64,000 bases of DNA, taken from NCBI GenBank assembly GCA_913020435.1, contig CAJVZZ010000014.1, forward strand, positions 25,932 through 89,931. The letters are read 5' to 3'. Both the position numbers and the translations under genes were made by a program. Positions 55,928 to 63,919 of the stretch are shown here, one piece after another; the first letter of the stretch is position 1; every line of letters starts with the position of its first letter. The notes beneath the pieces are model-generated. The model was not told the DNA's origin. It saw only the letters and a list, made by a program, of their open reading frames with translations, and did no database searches. Source of the DNA: an uncultured Flavobacteriales bacterium. GTDB lineage: Bacteria; Bacteroidota; Bacteroidia; Flavobacteriales_G; Salibacteraceae.

Positions 55928-55935
55928 CAAAAGTA
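55928..55935 (-). promoter_or_regulatory. leuS: -7 box for leuS
   Basis: TACTTTTG on the minus strand fits TAnnTTTG, 41 bases before the leuS ATG. The -33 position lacks a clear TTG. Confidence 0.45.
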
Positions 55936-56004
55936 ACATTACTCCCTCTTTAACTCCCTCGATTAAATTCTTATTTTAGCCTTCCAAGGAATACACTAAA
56001 CCCT

Positions 56005-56883
56005 ATGGCTACTGCGGAAGAACGCTTCTCTAAAAAACGGTTAAACTCGTCCTATTTCACTGCAATTATCAGCATCAGTTTAGTGCTTTTTATGTTGGGT
56101 ATCCTAGGTATGATTTTGTTACAAGCTAAACGTGTTTCCAACTACGTTAAAGAAAATATTGGTTTTTCTGTAATTCTGAAAGATCAAGTAAAGGAAGTAG
56201 ATATTGTGAAGTTCCAGAAATCTTTGGATGCTGCTGATTATGTAAAGGCTACGGAATACATTGACAAAGAAACCGCGGCAAGAGAGTTAACTGCTGATTT
56301 AGGTGAAGATTTCGTTGACTTTTTAGGTTATAATCCTTTACTTGCCTCAATAGAGGTCCGCTTAAATGCAGATTATGCGAATCCAGATAGTCTAAAATGG
56401 ATTGAAGCAGAGCTTATGAAAAACCCTCGAATCAAGGAGGTGTTTTATCAGCGTGATTTGGTTTCCTTGGTTAGCGAAAACATTAAAAATATTTCCATGG
56501 TAATTGTAGTATTTAGCGTTCTACTGCTCATAATCGCCATTGCTTTAATCAACAATAGTATACGATTGGCGCTGTATTCAAAACGATTTATCATTAAAAC
56601 AATGCAATTGGTTGGTGCCACCCCTGGTTTTATTCGCAGGCCTTTTGTACTTCGAGGAGTTCTTAATGGAATTTACGGAGCAATGATCTCAATTTCCCTG
56701 TTAATTGGGTTATTAATTTACCTGCAACAGAAATTACCTGAACTTTTTGCAATTCAGGATGTAGAAATGGTTGCATCTTTGTTCGGATTGGTACTTTTGC
56801 TTGGAATTATTATCACATGGATAAGTACCGGTTTAGCGGTGCGTAAATATTTGCGCATGACAACAGACAAACTATACAGCTAA
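56005..56883 (+). CDS. ftsX: Cell-division ABC-transporter-like permease FtsX
   Basis: FtsX with FtsE transmits a divisome signal that activates peptidoglycan amidases through EnvC-type factors. The 292-residue protein has the expected four helices: one near the N-terminus (FTAIISISLVLFMLGILGMILL) and three in the FtsX domain (VIVVFSVLLLIIAIALINNSI, plus two at the C-terminus). The periplasmic domain lies between. MQLVGATPGFIRRPFVLRGVLNG is the diagnostic block. FtsE is not adjacent, but an EnvC-like gene occurs elsewhere in this window. Confidence 0.93.
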   Translation: MATAEERFSKKRLNSSYFTAIISISLVLFMLGILGMILLQAKRVSNYVKENIGFSVILKDQVKEVDIVKFQKSLDAADYVKATEYIDKETAARELTADLGEDFVDFLGYNPLLASIEVRLNADYANPDSLKWIEAELMKNPRIKEVFYQRDLVSLVSENIKNISMVIVVFSVLLLIIAIALINNSIRLALYSKRFIIKTMQLVGATPGFIRRPFVLRGVLNGIYGAMISISLLIGLLIYLQQKLPELFAIQDVEMVASLFGLVLLLGIIITWISTGLAVRKYLRMTTDKLYS

Positions 56884-56887
56884 TATT

Positions 56888-57127
56888 ATGAGTCAAGAAA
56901 ACGAAAAAGGGTTTGTATTCGAAAAAATCAACTACATGTTGCTTGCAGGTGGTTTGGTAATGGTAATTATTGGGTTTTTCCTAATGTCAGGTGGTGGTTC
57001 AGACGACCCTGCCATATTCAATCCAGAAGTATTTAGTGCCCGACGAATTACGGTAGCACCTACAGTAGTGTTAATGGGTTTTGCCGTTGTTATGATAGGC
57101 ATTTTCAAAAGACCAAAAGCACAATAA
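56888..57127 (+). CDS. DUF3098-family small membrane protein
   Basis: A 79-residue protein with two hydrophobic helices (about 15-32 and 56-73) and the DUF3098 pattern: FVFEKINYMLLAGGLVMVIIGFFLMSGGGSDDP, then IFNPEVFSARRITVAP. It lies four bases after ftsX and eleven before uppP, an arrangement found widely in Bacteroidota. Function unknown; the neighbours suggest division or cell-wall recycling. Confidence 0.88.
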   Translation: MSQENEKGFVFEKINYMLLAGGLVMVIIGFFLMSGGGSDDPAIFNPEVFSARRITVAPTVVLMGFAVVMIGIFKRPKAQ

Positions 57128-57138
57128 CCCCCTGCCCA

Positions 57139-57945
57139 TTGAGTATAATTGAAGCCATAATCCTGGGAATAGTTCAAGGCCTTACTGAGTTTTTACCGGT
57201 AAGTAGCTCCGGGCATATTGAACTTGGAAAAGTGATTTTAGGAGTTGAAATGGCCGATCCATTATTATTCTCCATTGTAGTTCATGCAGCGACTTCACTG
57301 AGTACCATTGTCATTTTTAGAATGGACATATGGATGCTTATCAAACTATTATTTGAACCGAGACTCTGGAATGCTGGAAGGCAATACATTCTTTACATAA
57401 TTATTTCGATGGTTCCAGCAGGATTAGTTGGTCTTCTGTACAAATCAGAACTCGAAACTTTCTTTGATGGAAATGTTCTCCTAGTTGGTGTTATGCTGAT
57501 CGTTACAGCATTGTTATTATTCATGACTACCAAAGTCAAAAGAAAGAAAGGTAAAATCAATTATCTTCCTGCTATTCTGATTGGTATTGTGCAGGCTGTT
57601 GCTATTCTACCAGGAATCTCTCGTTCAGGAGCAACTATTTCAGTTGCATTAATGATGGGAGTAAGTAGAAGTAGAGCAGCTCGGTTTTCGTTTTTAATGG
57701 TGATTCCACTTATTCTAGGAGCCACACTGTTAGATGTAAAGGATTATGTCGAATTACAACAAGCGGGAATGGCTGCTCCTGATTCAGTTGCTCCAATTGC
57801 GCTGATTGCTGGATTTATTGCTGCTTTTTTAAGTGGACTGTTAGCTTGTACTTGGATGATTCAGTTAGTAAAAAATAGCAAGTTGCAATACTTTGCTATA
57901 TACTGTTTGATAGCTGGAATAGTAGCTATCGGATTCTCAATTTAA
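57139..57945 (+). CDS. uppP: Undecaprenyl-diphosphatase
   Basis: UppP (BacA) dephosphorylates undecaprenyl diphosphate so the lipid carrier can be reused for peptidoglycan and polysaccharide export; overexpression of family members gives bacitracin resistance. The 268-residue protein starts at TTG and has about eight helices. Both signature motifs are intact: GLTEFLPVSSSGHIEL (catalytic Glu and Ser-rich loop) and LPGISRSGATIS (catalytic Arg). It belongs to the ftsX-DUF3098-uppP-truB string. Confidence 0.95.
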   Translation: MSIIEAIILGIVQGLTEFLPVSSSGHIELGKVILGVEMADPLLFSIVVHAATSLSTIVIFRMDIWMLIKLLFEPRLWNAGRQYILYIIISMVPAGLVGLLYKSELETFFDGNVLLVGVMLIVTALLLFMTTKVKRKKGKINYLPAILIGIVQAVAILPGISRSGATISVALMMGVSRSRAARFSFLMVIPLILGATLLDVKDYVELQQAGMAAPDSVAPIALIAGFIAAFLSGLLACTWMIQLVKNSKLQYFAIYCLIAGIVAIGFSI

Positions 57946-57957
57946 TTTCAAAGCACC

Positions 57958-58686
57958 ATGAACGAACAACCTAACTTTACGGAAGGAAGCGTTCTGTTGG
58001 TGGATAAGCCAATCACATGGACCTCGTTTGATGTAGTTAATAAGTTACGTTATAGTCTTAAACGCTGCCTTGAAGTAAAAAAACACAAAGTTGGACATGC
58101 AGGAACTTTAGACCCTTTAGCCACTGGACTACTAATTATTTGCACTGGAAAAAAAACCAAAGAGATAAACGAATATATGGGTTTACCAAAAACCTATACT
58201 GGCACTATTACTTTGGGAGGAACTACACCAAGTTACGACCTGGAAACAGAGATTGTATCTTCAGGAAAAACAGTGAATATTTCACTACAGGAATTACAAA
58301 AAGCAACCGAATCGTTTACTGGAATTATTCAACAGTTTCCACCAGACTTCAGTGCAATAAAGAAGAATGGGAAGAAGTCCTATGAATTGGCTAGAAAAGG
58401 TATCTCTGCGGAACTACCTGCTCGTGAAATTGAGATGTTCAGTTTTACTATTTCTGCTATCGAATCAAGCAAGCACATTGAAGGAGGATTGGATTGTTCT
58501 TTTGAAGTTGTTTGCTCAAAAGGAACCTATATTAGAAGTTTAGCTTTTGACCTCGGAAAAGCATTAGGTTTTGGCGGGTTTTTAAGTTCTCTAAGACGAA
58601 CAGCTATTGGCGAGTATACCATTGAACATGCCTTGAGCGTTGAGGACACAATTACACTTATCGATTCCACAACAATTTCAGAATAG
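57958..58686 (+). CDS. truB: tRNA pseudouridine-55 synthase
   Basis: TruB isomerises uridine 55 in the T-loop of tRNAs. The 242-residue protein has GHAGTLDPLATGLL with catalytic Asp52, the motif I block VDKPITWTSFDVVNKL, KTYTGTITLGGTTPSYD, and CSKGTYIRSLAFDLG. The C-terminal PUA domain is short or absent, giving the small bacterial form. It is the last gene of its operon, with a palindrome downstream. Confidence 0.95.
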   Translation: MNEQPNFTEGSVLLVDKPITWTSFDVVNKLRYSLKRCLEVKKHKVGHAGTLDPLATGLLIICTGKKTKEINEYMGLPKTYTGTITLGGTTPSYDLETEIVSSGKTVNISLQELQKATESFTGIIQQFPPDFSAIKKNGKKSYELARKGISAELPAREIEMFSFTISAIESSKHIEGGLDCSFEVVCSKGTYIRSLAFDLGKALGFGGFLSSLRRTAIGEYTIEHALSVEDTITLIDSTTISE

Positions 58687-58709
58687 AGCGTTTATTAATT
58701 AAATCAATT

Positions 58710-58731
58710 TAAAATGAATTAATTCATTTTA
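58710..58731. terminator. Palindrome after truB
   Basis: TAAAATGAATT followed by AATTCATTTTA, a perfect 22-base inverted repeat with an A/T-rich stem. It may act as a weak terminator in either direction. Confidence 0.4.
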
Positions 58732-58833
58732 TTACCTCTAAAGAAACGGAAATCTCTTTATAATAAATACATGCCTAGTTAGGCTGTGAATGACGTAGAA
58801 AATTTAATAGAGTAATAGTACTTTTAGCCCGAA

Positions 58834-60342
58834 ATGGACATTTACAAACAAAAACAAAACTGGAAAAAGCTCTTATTAGCTTTTGCTGCATTGATAATTG
58901 CTGCATCCTTCTGGTACACGAACCGTTTGGTCCAAAACATTTCCAAAGAACAACGGAAACAAGTCGAACTTTGGGCAGAGGCAGTGAAGAAAAAGGCTCG
59001 TTTGGTCAATTATACCGAACGTCTGTTCCGAGAATTAAGAGAAGAAGAACGCAAGAAAGTTGAGCTTTGGGTAGAGGCAAACAAACGATTATCCAGTGCG
59101 TCAAACAATCTAGATCTTCCTTTTTTGACCAAAATTTTGACAGATAATACGACCGTTCCTGTTATTTGGACTGGAAAAGATGGAACCGTTAAGGCTACCC
59201 GAAACTTGCCTAAAGCAATGAAGGGTAACGATTCCGCGATTCAAAAAGAAATTGTGAAAATGGGGACTTTGTATGCCCCTATCGAAATCAAATATTTAGG
59301 AAACCAGCTTGATTATCTGTACTACAAAGATTCTCGGTTATTTGAAGAACTGAAACAGACCTTTTCGGACCTGCAGCAATCCTTTATTAGTGAAGTAGTT
59401 TCAAACAGTGCTAGTGTTCCAACTATTGTAACGAATCAATCTCAAAATGAGATTTTATTTGCCGGAAACCTTGATTCTAGCACTTTCAATTCGCCAGAAA
59501 AAGTAGCTCAACTTATTATAAGCATGAAGGCGTCGAACACTCCGATTAAAATTATGTTGCAAGACCAAGAAAGTTATGTCCTTTACCAAGACTCTTGGAT
59601 TCTAACTCAATTACTTTACTACCCATTCATACAATTTGGCGTAGTAGGTTTATTCATTCTTATTGGATATTACTTCTTCAGTACTTCTCGTCGTGCTGAA
59701 CAAAACCGAGTATGGGTTGGAATGGCAAAAGAAACTGCCCATCAATTAGGAACACCATTAAGTTCCCTATTAGGCTGGGTAGAGTACATTAAATCAAAAG
59801 GAGACAATATGACGTTAGCCAATGAACTCGAGAAAGACGTTCAAAGGCTAGAAATAATTACGGATCGGTTTTCTAAAATCGGGTCTGTACCCGAACTCAA
59901 ATCCGTTGACTTAAAAGAAGTTATCGCTCGCTCGATTGAATACCATGATGTGCGCAGTTCTAAAAAGGTGGTTTTCAATATTAAAAATCCTACTTCTGGT
60001 AATCGACTGGTTAAAATGAACGAAGCGCTTTTTAACTGGGTAATGGAAAACCTTATAAGAAATGCAATTGACGCAATGAGTGGAAAAGGAGACATAACTC
60101 TTAGTATCGTAGAAGAAAATGAAATGATCCACTTAGATATCGAAGATACGGGAAAAGGAATGACTCCTCAGCACAGAAAAAGGGTTTTCAATCCAGGAGT
60201 GACTTCCAAAAAACGTGGCTGGGGTTTGGGTCTGACTCTTTCCAAGCGAATTATCGAAGAATACCATAGTGGTAAAATAATCGTAAAATCTTCTAAGCTT
60301 AATGAAGGAACGATTTTTCGTATTACCCTGCAACGCGCCTAA
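58834..60342 (+). CDS. Membrane histidine kinase with a tandemly duplicated sensor module
   Basis: A 502-residue sensor kinase. Transmembrane helices lie about 11-28 and 264-283, enclosing a periplasmic sensor of about 235 residues. Its two halves are alike: residues 97-171 and 184-260 share F-[LI]-x-[KE]-[IV]-x-[TS]-[DN], VPxI, a NL turn, a P-I-[EK]-I strand, then Y-x-x-Y-x-D-S-x-x-x-x-x-L. A helix R-K-x-V-E-L-W-x-E-A also occurs twice (41-50 and 74-82). The HisKA domain has His303 in AKETAHQLGTPLSSLLG, and the ATPase shows NLIRNAIDAM, DTGKGM and RGWGLGLTLSKRII. No response regulator is adjacent. The ligand is unknown. Confidence 0.88.
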   Translation: MDIYKQKQNWKKLLLAFAALIIAASFWYTNRLVQNISKEQRKQVELWAEAVKKKARLVNYTERLFRELREEERKKVELWVEANKRLSSASNNLDLPFLTKILTDNTTVPVIWTGKDGTVKATRNLPKAMKGNDSAIQKEIVKMGTLYAPIEIKYLGNQLDYLYYKDSRLFEELKQTFSDLQQSFISEVVSNSASVPTIVTNQSQNEILFAGNLDSSTFNSPEKVAQLIISMKASNTPIKIMLQDQESYVLYQDSWILTQLLYYPFIQFGVVGLFILIGYYFFSTSRRAEQNRVWVGMAKETAHQLGTPLSSLLGWVEYIKSKGDNMTLANELEKDVQRLEIITDRFSKIGSVPELKSVDLKEVIARSIEYHDVRSSKKVVFNIKNPTSGNRLVKMNEALFNWVMENLIRNAIDAMSGKGDITLSIVEENEMIHLDIEDTGKGMTPQHRKRVFNPGVTSKKRGWGLGLTLSKRIIEEYHSGKIIVKSSKLNEGTIFRITLQRA

Positions 60343-60351
60343 CACATAACA

Positions 60352-61482
60352 ATGGCCGGTATTTATATTCACATTCCTTTTTGCAAACAAGCATGTAGCT
60401 ATTGCGATTTTTACTTCACAACACATCTTCTCGACAAACAGGATTTTTTAGACGCGCTGATCAAAGAAATAGCAACAAGAAAAACATATTTAAAAAGCCT
60501 CCCTATTGAGACTCTATATTTTGGAGGAGGAACACCATCACAACTTTCGACCAAAGAATTACAGGCAGTTATTAAAGCTGTATGCATTCATTTTAATGTA
60601 ATTGAAAATGCTGAGATTACGGTCGAATCCAACCCAGACGACCTTACAGAAGAATATCTGCAGCAGCTGTTTAACATTGGAATAAATCGGTTAAGCATAG
60701 GAATTCAGTCATTCAAAAACGAGGATTTGGAACTAATGAATCGTGCACACAATTCTCAAGAAGCTGAAAACTGTGTTGCTTTAGCTCGAAAATCAGGATT
60801 TAAAAATATCAGTATTGATCTTATCTATGGATTGCCTAATGCTACTTTAGAAGATTGGAAAACGAATGTTGAGAAGGCTCTGCAGCTGGATACGGAACAC
60901 ATTTCAGCTTACAATTTAACCATTGAAAAAGGAACCCCCCTTGCACATTCAGTAACTAAAGGACGAATTACAATTCCATCAGATCATGAGGTCGTGTTGC
61001 AACATAATTTATTGATTGAACTCTTGGCCAAGAGCGGTCTTGAGCATTACGAAACTTCAAATTTTGCCAAGAAAAGCTCTCGTTCTAAACACAATTCGAG
61101 TTACTGGAAAGGAACGCATTATTTAGGTGTTGGCCCCTCTGCTCATTCTTTCAATGGAAGTTCTAGAAGTTGGAATATTTCAAACACCAAAAAGTATGTT
61201 GAGTTAATTGAGAAAGAGAAATCTCATTTCGAAACCGAAACTTTATCGCTAATCGACAGAATAAATGAGTTTATTCTCACTGGTTTGAGAACCGCTGAAG
61301 GAATTGGTTTAGTTCATTTTGAATCATATTTCGGAAAAAAAGCACTCTCTAACTTACTTCGAGAAAGCCAAGAATCATTATCTAAAGGACTGTTAGAGAA
61401 AAAACAACATCGATTGATTGTAACTGCAAGAGGAAAAGTGCTTTTAGATGGCATAACATCGGATTTATTTTTTGAAAAGTAG
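60352..61482 (+). CDS. hemW: HemW-like radical SAM protein
   Basis: HemW is a radical-SAM heme chaperone related to oxygen-independent coproporphyrinogen III oxidase. The 376-residue protein has the cluster motif at Cys11, Cys15 and Cys18 (PFCKQACSYCDFYF), GGGTPSQLS, the ESNPDD strand and the SIGIQSF block, plus the HemN_C region near the end (RINEFILTGLRTAEGIGL). As in HemW, the usual HemN catalytic N-terminal extension is absent, so heme insertion is more likely than decarboxylation of coproporphyrinogen. It lies nine bases after the histidine kinase gene. Confidence 0.92.
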   Translation: MAGIYIHIPFCKQACSYCDFYFTTHLLDKQDFLDALIKEIATRKTYLKSLPIETLYFGGGTPSQLSTKELQAVIKAVCIHFNVIENAEITVESNPDDLTEEYLQQLFNIGINRLSIGIQSFKNEDLELMNRAHNSQEAENCVALARKSGFKNISIDLIYGLPNATLEDWKTNVEKALQLDTEHISAYNLTIEKGTPLAHSVTKGRITIPSDHEVVLQHNLLIELLAKSGLEHYETSNFAKKSSRSKHNSSYWKGTHYLGVGPSAHSFNGSSRSWNISNTKKYVELIEKEKSHFETETLSLIDRINEFILTGLRTAEGIGLVHFESYFGKKALSNLLRESQESLSKGLLEKKQHRLIVTARGKVLLDGITSDLFFEK

Positions 61483-61533
61483 CTGTGTTAAAACCTTTTC
61501 TAATCCGATTGGTTAATCTATCAAGGAAGCAAA

Positions 61534-61869
61534 TTGCTTAGAGATAAGAAAAAATATCAAATTCAATTTCAAACTCAAGAGTTTGAAGCCTCAGAGGGCG
61601 ACAATCTTCGAAATGTCTTGCTCAAGAACAAACTAAGTCCGCACAATGGAGCGGCTGTTTATCTTAATTGCAAAGGATTTGGAACTTGTGGAACCTGCGC
61701 CATAGAAATTAAAGGTAATGTCAATTCTAAATCCTCAATTGAAAAAGTTAGACTCCGTTTTCCACCTCACAAAGCAGATGCGGGTTTGCGATTAGCTTGT
61801 CAAATTAGAGTGAACTCGGATTTAACATTACTGAAACATGAAGGCTTTTGGGGAAGTCATACAAAATAA
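61534..61869 (+). CDS. [2Fe-2S] ferredoxin-like protein
   Basis: A 111-residue beta-grasp ferredoxin. The ligands are Cys46, Cys52, Cys55 and Cys89: C-x5-C-x2-C-x33-C. The TTG start is supported by AAGGAAG directly upstream, one of the few good Shine-Dalgarno sequences in the window, and by the absence of a suitable ATG. It precedes a flavin-reductase-like gene whose start lies five bases beyond its stop, so electron transfer between the two is plausible. Confidence 0.8.
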   Translation: MLRDKKKYQIQFQTQEFEASEGDNLRNVLLKNKLSPHNGAAVYLNCKGFGTCGTCAIEIKGNVNSKSSIEKVRLRFPPHKADAGLRLACQIRVNSDLTLLKHEGFWGSHTK

Positions 61870-61874
61870 AAAAA

Positions 61875-62504
61875 ATGCATTTAACGATACAAGACATACA
61901 AGACTCAGACAAAATTAAAAGGCTAAATATTATCAACTCGATAACTGGAATTAAACCCGGCAACCTCGTTGGTAGTGTTTCGAAAGAAGGGAAGACTAAC
62001 TTAGCCATAATTAGCTCAGTAGTTCACCTATCCAGCAAACCTCCGCTGGTGGGCTTTATAATGCGCCCAAATGGTGATGTTAAAAGGGATACTTATAACA
62101 ACATTTTAGAAAATGGGCTTTTTACTATAAATCATATTCCTGTTAGTCACATTGAGCAAGCTCATTATACTTCAGCGAAGTTTGAAACAGCGATTTCAGA
62201 ATTTAGTCGTTGTGGCTTTTCAGAAGAGTATTTGGAAGGGTTTGAAGCTCCTTTCGTGAAAGAAAGCAACATCAAAATAGGATTAAAACTCATTGAAGAG
62301 GTTGAAATAAAGAGTTCAAACACAAGGATGATCGTTGGAGAAATTCAGCACCTAGTTATTCCAGATAATGCACTTGACGAAACCGGATACATTGATCTTG
62401 AAAAAGCTGAATCCATTGGTATTTCTGGATTGAACTCTTATTACAAATTACAGTATTTAGATTCGTTTCCTTATGCTCGGGTTGAGGAAGTGCCTATGTT
62501 CTAA
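61875..62504 (+). CDS. Flavin reductase-like (FMN-binding split-barrel) protein
   Basis: A 209-residue protein of the flavin reductase-like family. The split-barrel pattern is seen in NIINSITGIKPGNLVGSVSKEGKTNLAIISSVVHLSSKPPLVGFIM, a fold that binds FMN at a dimer interface and uses NAD(P)H in active reductases. The frame stays open 27 bases upstream, overlapping the ferredoxin end, but the ATG giving MHLTIQDI is preferred. Immediate linkage to a ferredoxin gene suggests a two-component redox system; the substrate is unknown. Confidence 0.8.
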   Translation: MHLTIQDIQDSDKIKRLNIINSITGIKPGNLVGSVSKEGKTNLAIISSVVHLSSKPPLVGFIMRPNGDVKRDTYNNILENGLFTINHIPVSHIEQAHYTSAKFETAISEFSRCGFSEEYLEGFEAPFVKESNIKIGLKLIEEVEIKSSNTRMIVGEIQHLVIPDNALDETGYIDLEKAESIGISGLNSYYKLQYLDSFPYARVEEVPMF

Positions 62505-62584
62505 TGAGTGGACATACTTTTTATTCATCCTAAAACGTCTGTCAACAGCAATAAAAGGATCAAAATCAATCAAGACAAACAAAA

Positions 62585-62608
62585 AAGTCCCTCCTAATGG
62601 AGAGACTT
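62585..62608 (-). terminator. Terminator of the decayed tRNA
   Basis: AAGTCCCTCC and GGAGAGACTT pair with one mismatch around TAAT, followed on the minus strand by a T-run. It has the same layout as the terminator behind tRNA-Phe. Confidence 0.65.
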
Positions 62609-62617
62609 ATTCTTTCT

Positions 62618-62680
62618 GCGGCACTACAGGACGAACCTGCGACCCTCTGATTATAAGATATGTCTTACCGCAAAACACCG
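62618..62680 (-). pseudogene. Decayed tRNA gene
   Basis: The minus strand reads like a tRNA with parts missing. The T-arm is CGCAGG-TTCGT-CCTG, with the loop two bases short of the usual seven. The acceptor ends CGGTGTT and AGTGCCG can pair over seven positions using three G-T wobbles. CTTATAA resembles an anticodon loop, but its stem does not pair well. The D-arm is cut to about ten bases. Total length is about 63 instead of 73-76, and an intact-looking terminator follows. It is not expected to work in translation. Confidence 0.55.
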
Positions 62681-62749
62681 ATATAACATAAGGCAACAAC
62701 ACCGCATTAGGCAAAGTTGTATTACCAAATGAGGTGTTATTAATTGCTT

Positions 62750-63199
62750 CTATTCCGTCAGCTTACCTAGTCTAGCTGTTGCTTTTACTGTTGTAACATT
62801 ATAAAACAAACCTAACCCTGGTGCGAATTTTTTTGTTTCAAACTGTGGGTAGAAAACAACATCATAACCGGGGTTACTTATCATTAATTCATGAAGAGCA
62901 TAACTTTCCGTTTTATCACCAATAAAAGATCCTATTACTGGAATACTTGCTGCGCTTACATTACCTGATAAACCATCTCTATTAACTTCTCCTGTTTTAA
63001 TAATAAAAATTCTTGACCAGTCTATCCCTACAATTTTTACCGTTTTAGCTTCCGCTGAAACTTGCTTAGAAAGAGTAAAATCAGATTTGCTCAGAAGCAC
63101 TTTTGTATTTGGTTCTCTAACTACACTATTGAGGCTAGTGCAGCTTGTAAGGGTAGCCACCAGAGCCATTAACATTAAAACTTTGAAAACATTTTTCAT
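62750..63199 (-). CDS. Small lipoprotein of unknown function
   Basis: A 149-residue predicted lipoprotein with lipobox LTSC (Cys20). The mature part (about 21-149) has SKSDFTLSKQVSAEAKTVKIVGIDW near the N-terminus and a later hydrophobic glycine-rich stretch (AASIPVIGSFIGD), then PGYDVVFYPQFETKK. I have seen this general layout in Bacteroidota lipoproteins without assigned function but cannot name the family with certainty. It is the only gene between the decayed tRNA and the right-edge small genes. Confidence 0.7.
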   Translation of the reverse strand: MKNVFKVLMLMALVATLTSCTSLNSVVREPNTKVLLSKSDFTLSKQVSAEAKTVKIVGIDWSRIFIIKTGEVNRDGLSGNVSAASIPVIGSFIGDKTESYALHELMISNPGYDVVFYPQFETKKFAPGLGLFYNVTTVKATARLGKLTE

Positions 63200-63742
63200 T
63201 TTATATAAATTAAATTTTTCCTACTCGTTTGGCTTTTCGGTTTCGCCTTTGTTTTTAGTGGAGTCTGAACTTCACTTTTTATCATACCAATATTAACTTA
63301 ATTTTTTCACATCCAATGCCAACCGCAAACTTTAATGGAATTTAGAGATTGTTTTTTTATTGATTAAAACAAAATAACTCGAGTTTTTGATCGCAGTTAA
63401 ACCTTGTAGTATATCAACATGACCACAATTCAAATAAGTGGAATAGTCAGTATTAGACACAACTACCTAATTATATAAATCTAATCGGAAATAAGGTTTT
63501 ATTGATGCCATTGAGCGTGCAGGAGACAAAACACATCAATAATGAAATTAGTTTTTGAGGGCCAACCGCGTACACAAGCGAATTAAATTGAGCTTTTGTG
63601 TTATTGAACTGCCTATAAATAAGGGCTCTTAATTGTTTGCTTGCTCTTTGAAGTCAATTCTTGAAAGATAAATAACTCCTCATATATCAATCATTCGAGT
63701 TTCCATTTCTTGACTCGTATGACTGCATATGAAGATGCAACT
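63200..63742. other. Intergenic region without a recognisable gene
   Basis: About 540 bases, AT-rich, with stops in every frame. No protein fragment, RNA gene, terminator or repeat could be supported by eye. Confidence 0.55.
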
Positions 63743-63919
63743 TTAAAAAAAAATAACTTTCAAATTACCCACAATCCTGGCCCTACTTATATTGCGTGTT
63801 GTGTATCGTAGTTGTTCCTTCAAAATCTCAGCCTTTTCTTTGTCATATTCTTCTTGATTTATTTTTCTGTCACCAGCTTTTATAGTAGGAACTGAGCCAT
63901 TGTTTTCTAAAGGAATCAT
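63743..63919 (-). CDS. Small hypothetical protein
   Basis: A 58-residue frame starting ATG directly after the stop codon of the upstream gene (TAA then ATG, no gap), the same junction as rmlA/prenyltransferase in this window. The peptide begins MIPLENNGSVPTIKAGDRK and carries a charged helical middle (EEYDKEKAEILKEQL). No family is recognised. Tight linkage supports translation, but the frame could also be the broken-off end of a longer gene whose two parts were separated by a frameshift. Confidence 0.4.
   Translation of the reverse strand: MIPLENNGSVPTIKAGDRKINQEEYDKEKAEILKEQLRYTTRNISRARIVGNLKVIFF

Noticed and set aside
62473..62691. Small gene after the flavin-reductase-like gene
   Set aside because: The frame overlaps the end of that gene in another phase and runs through the decayed tRNA and its terminator.
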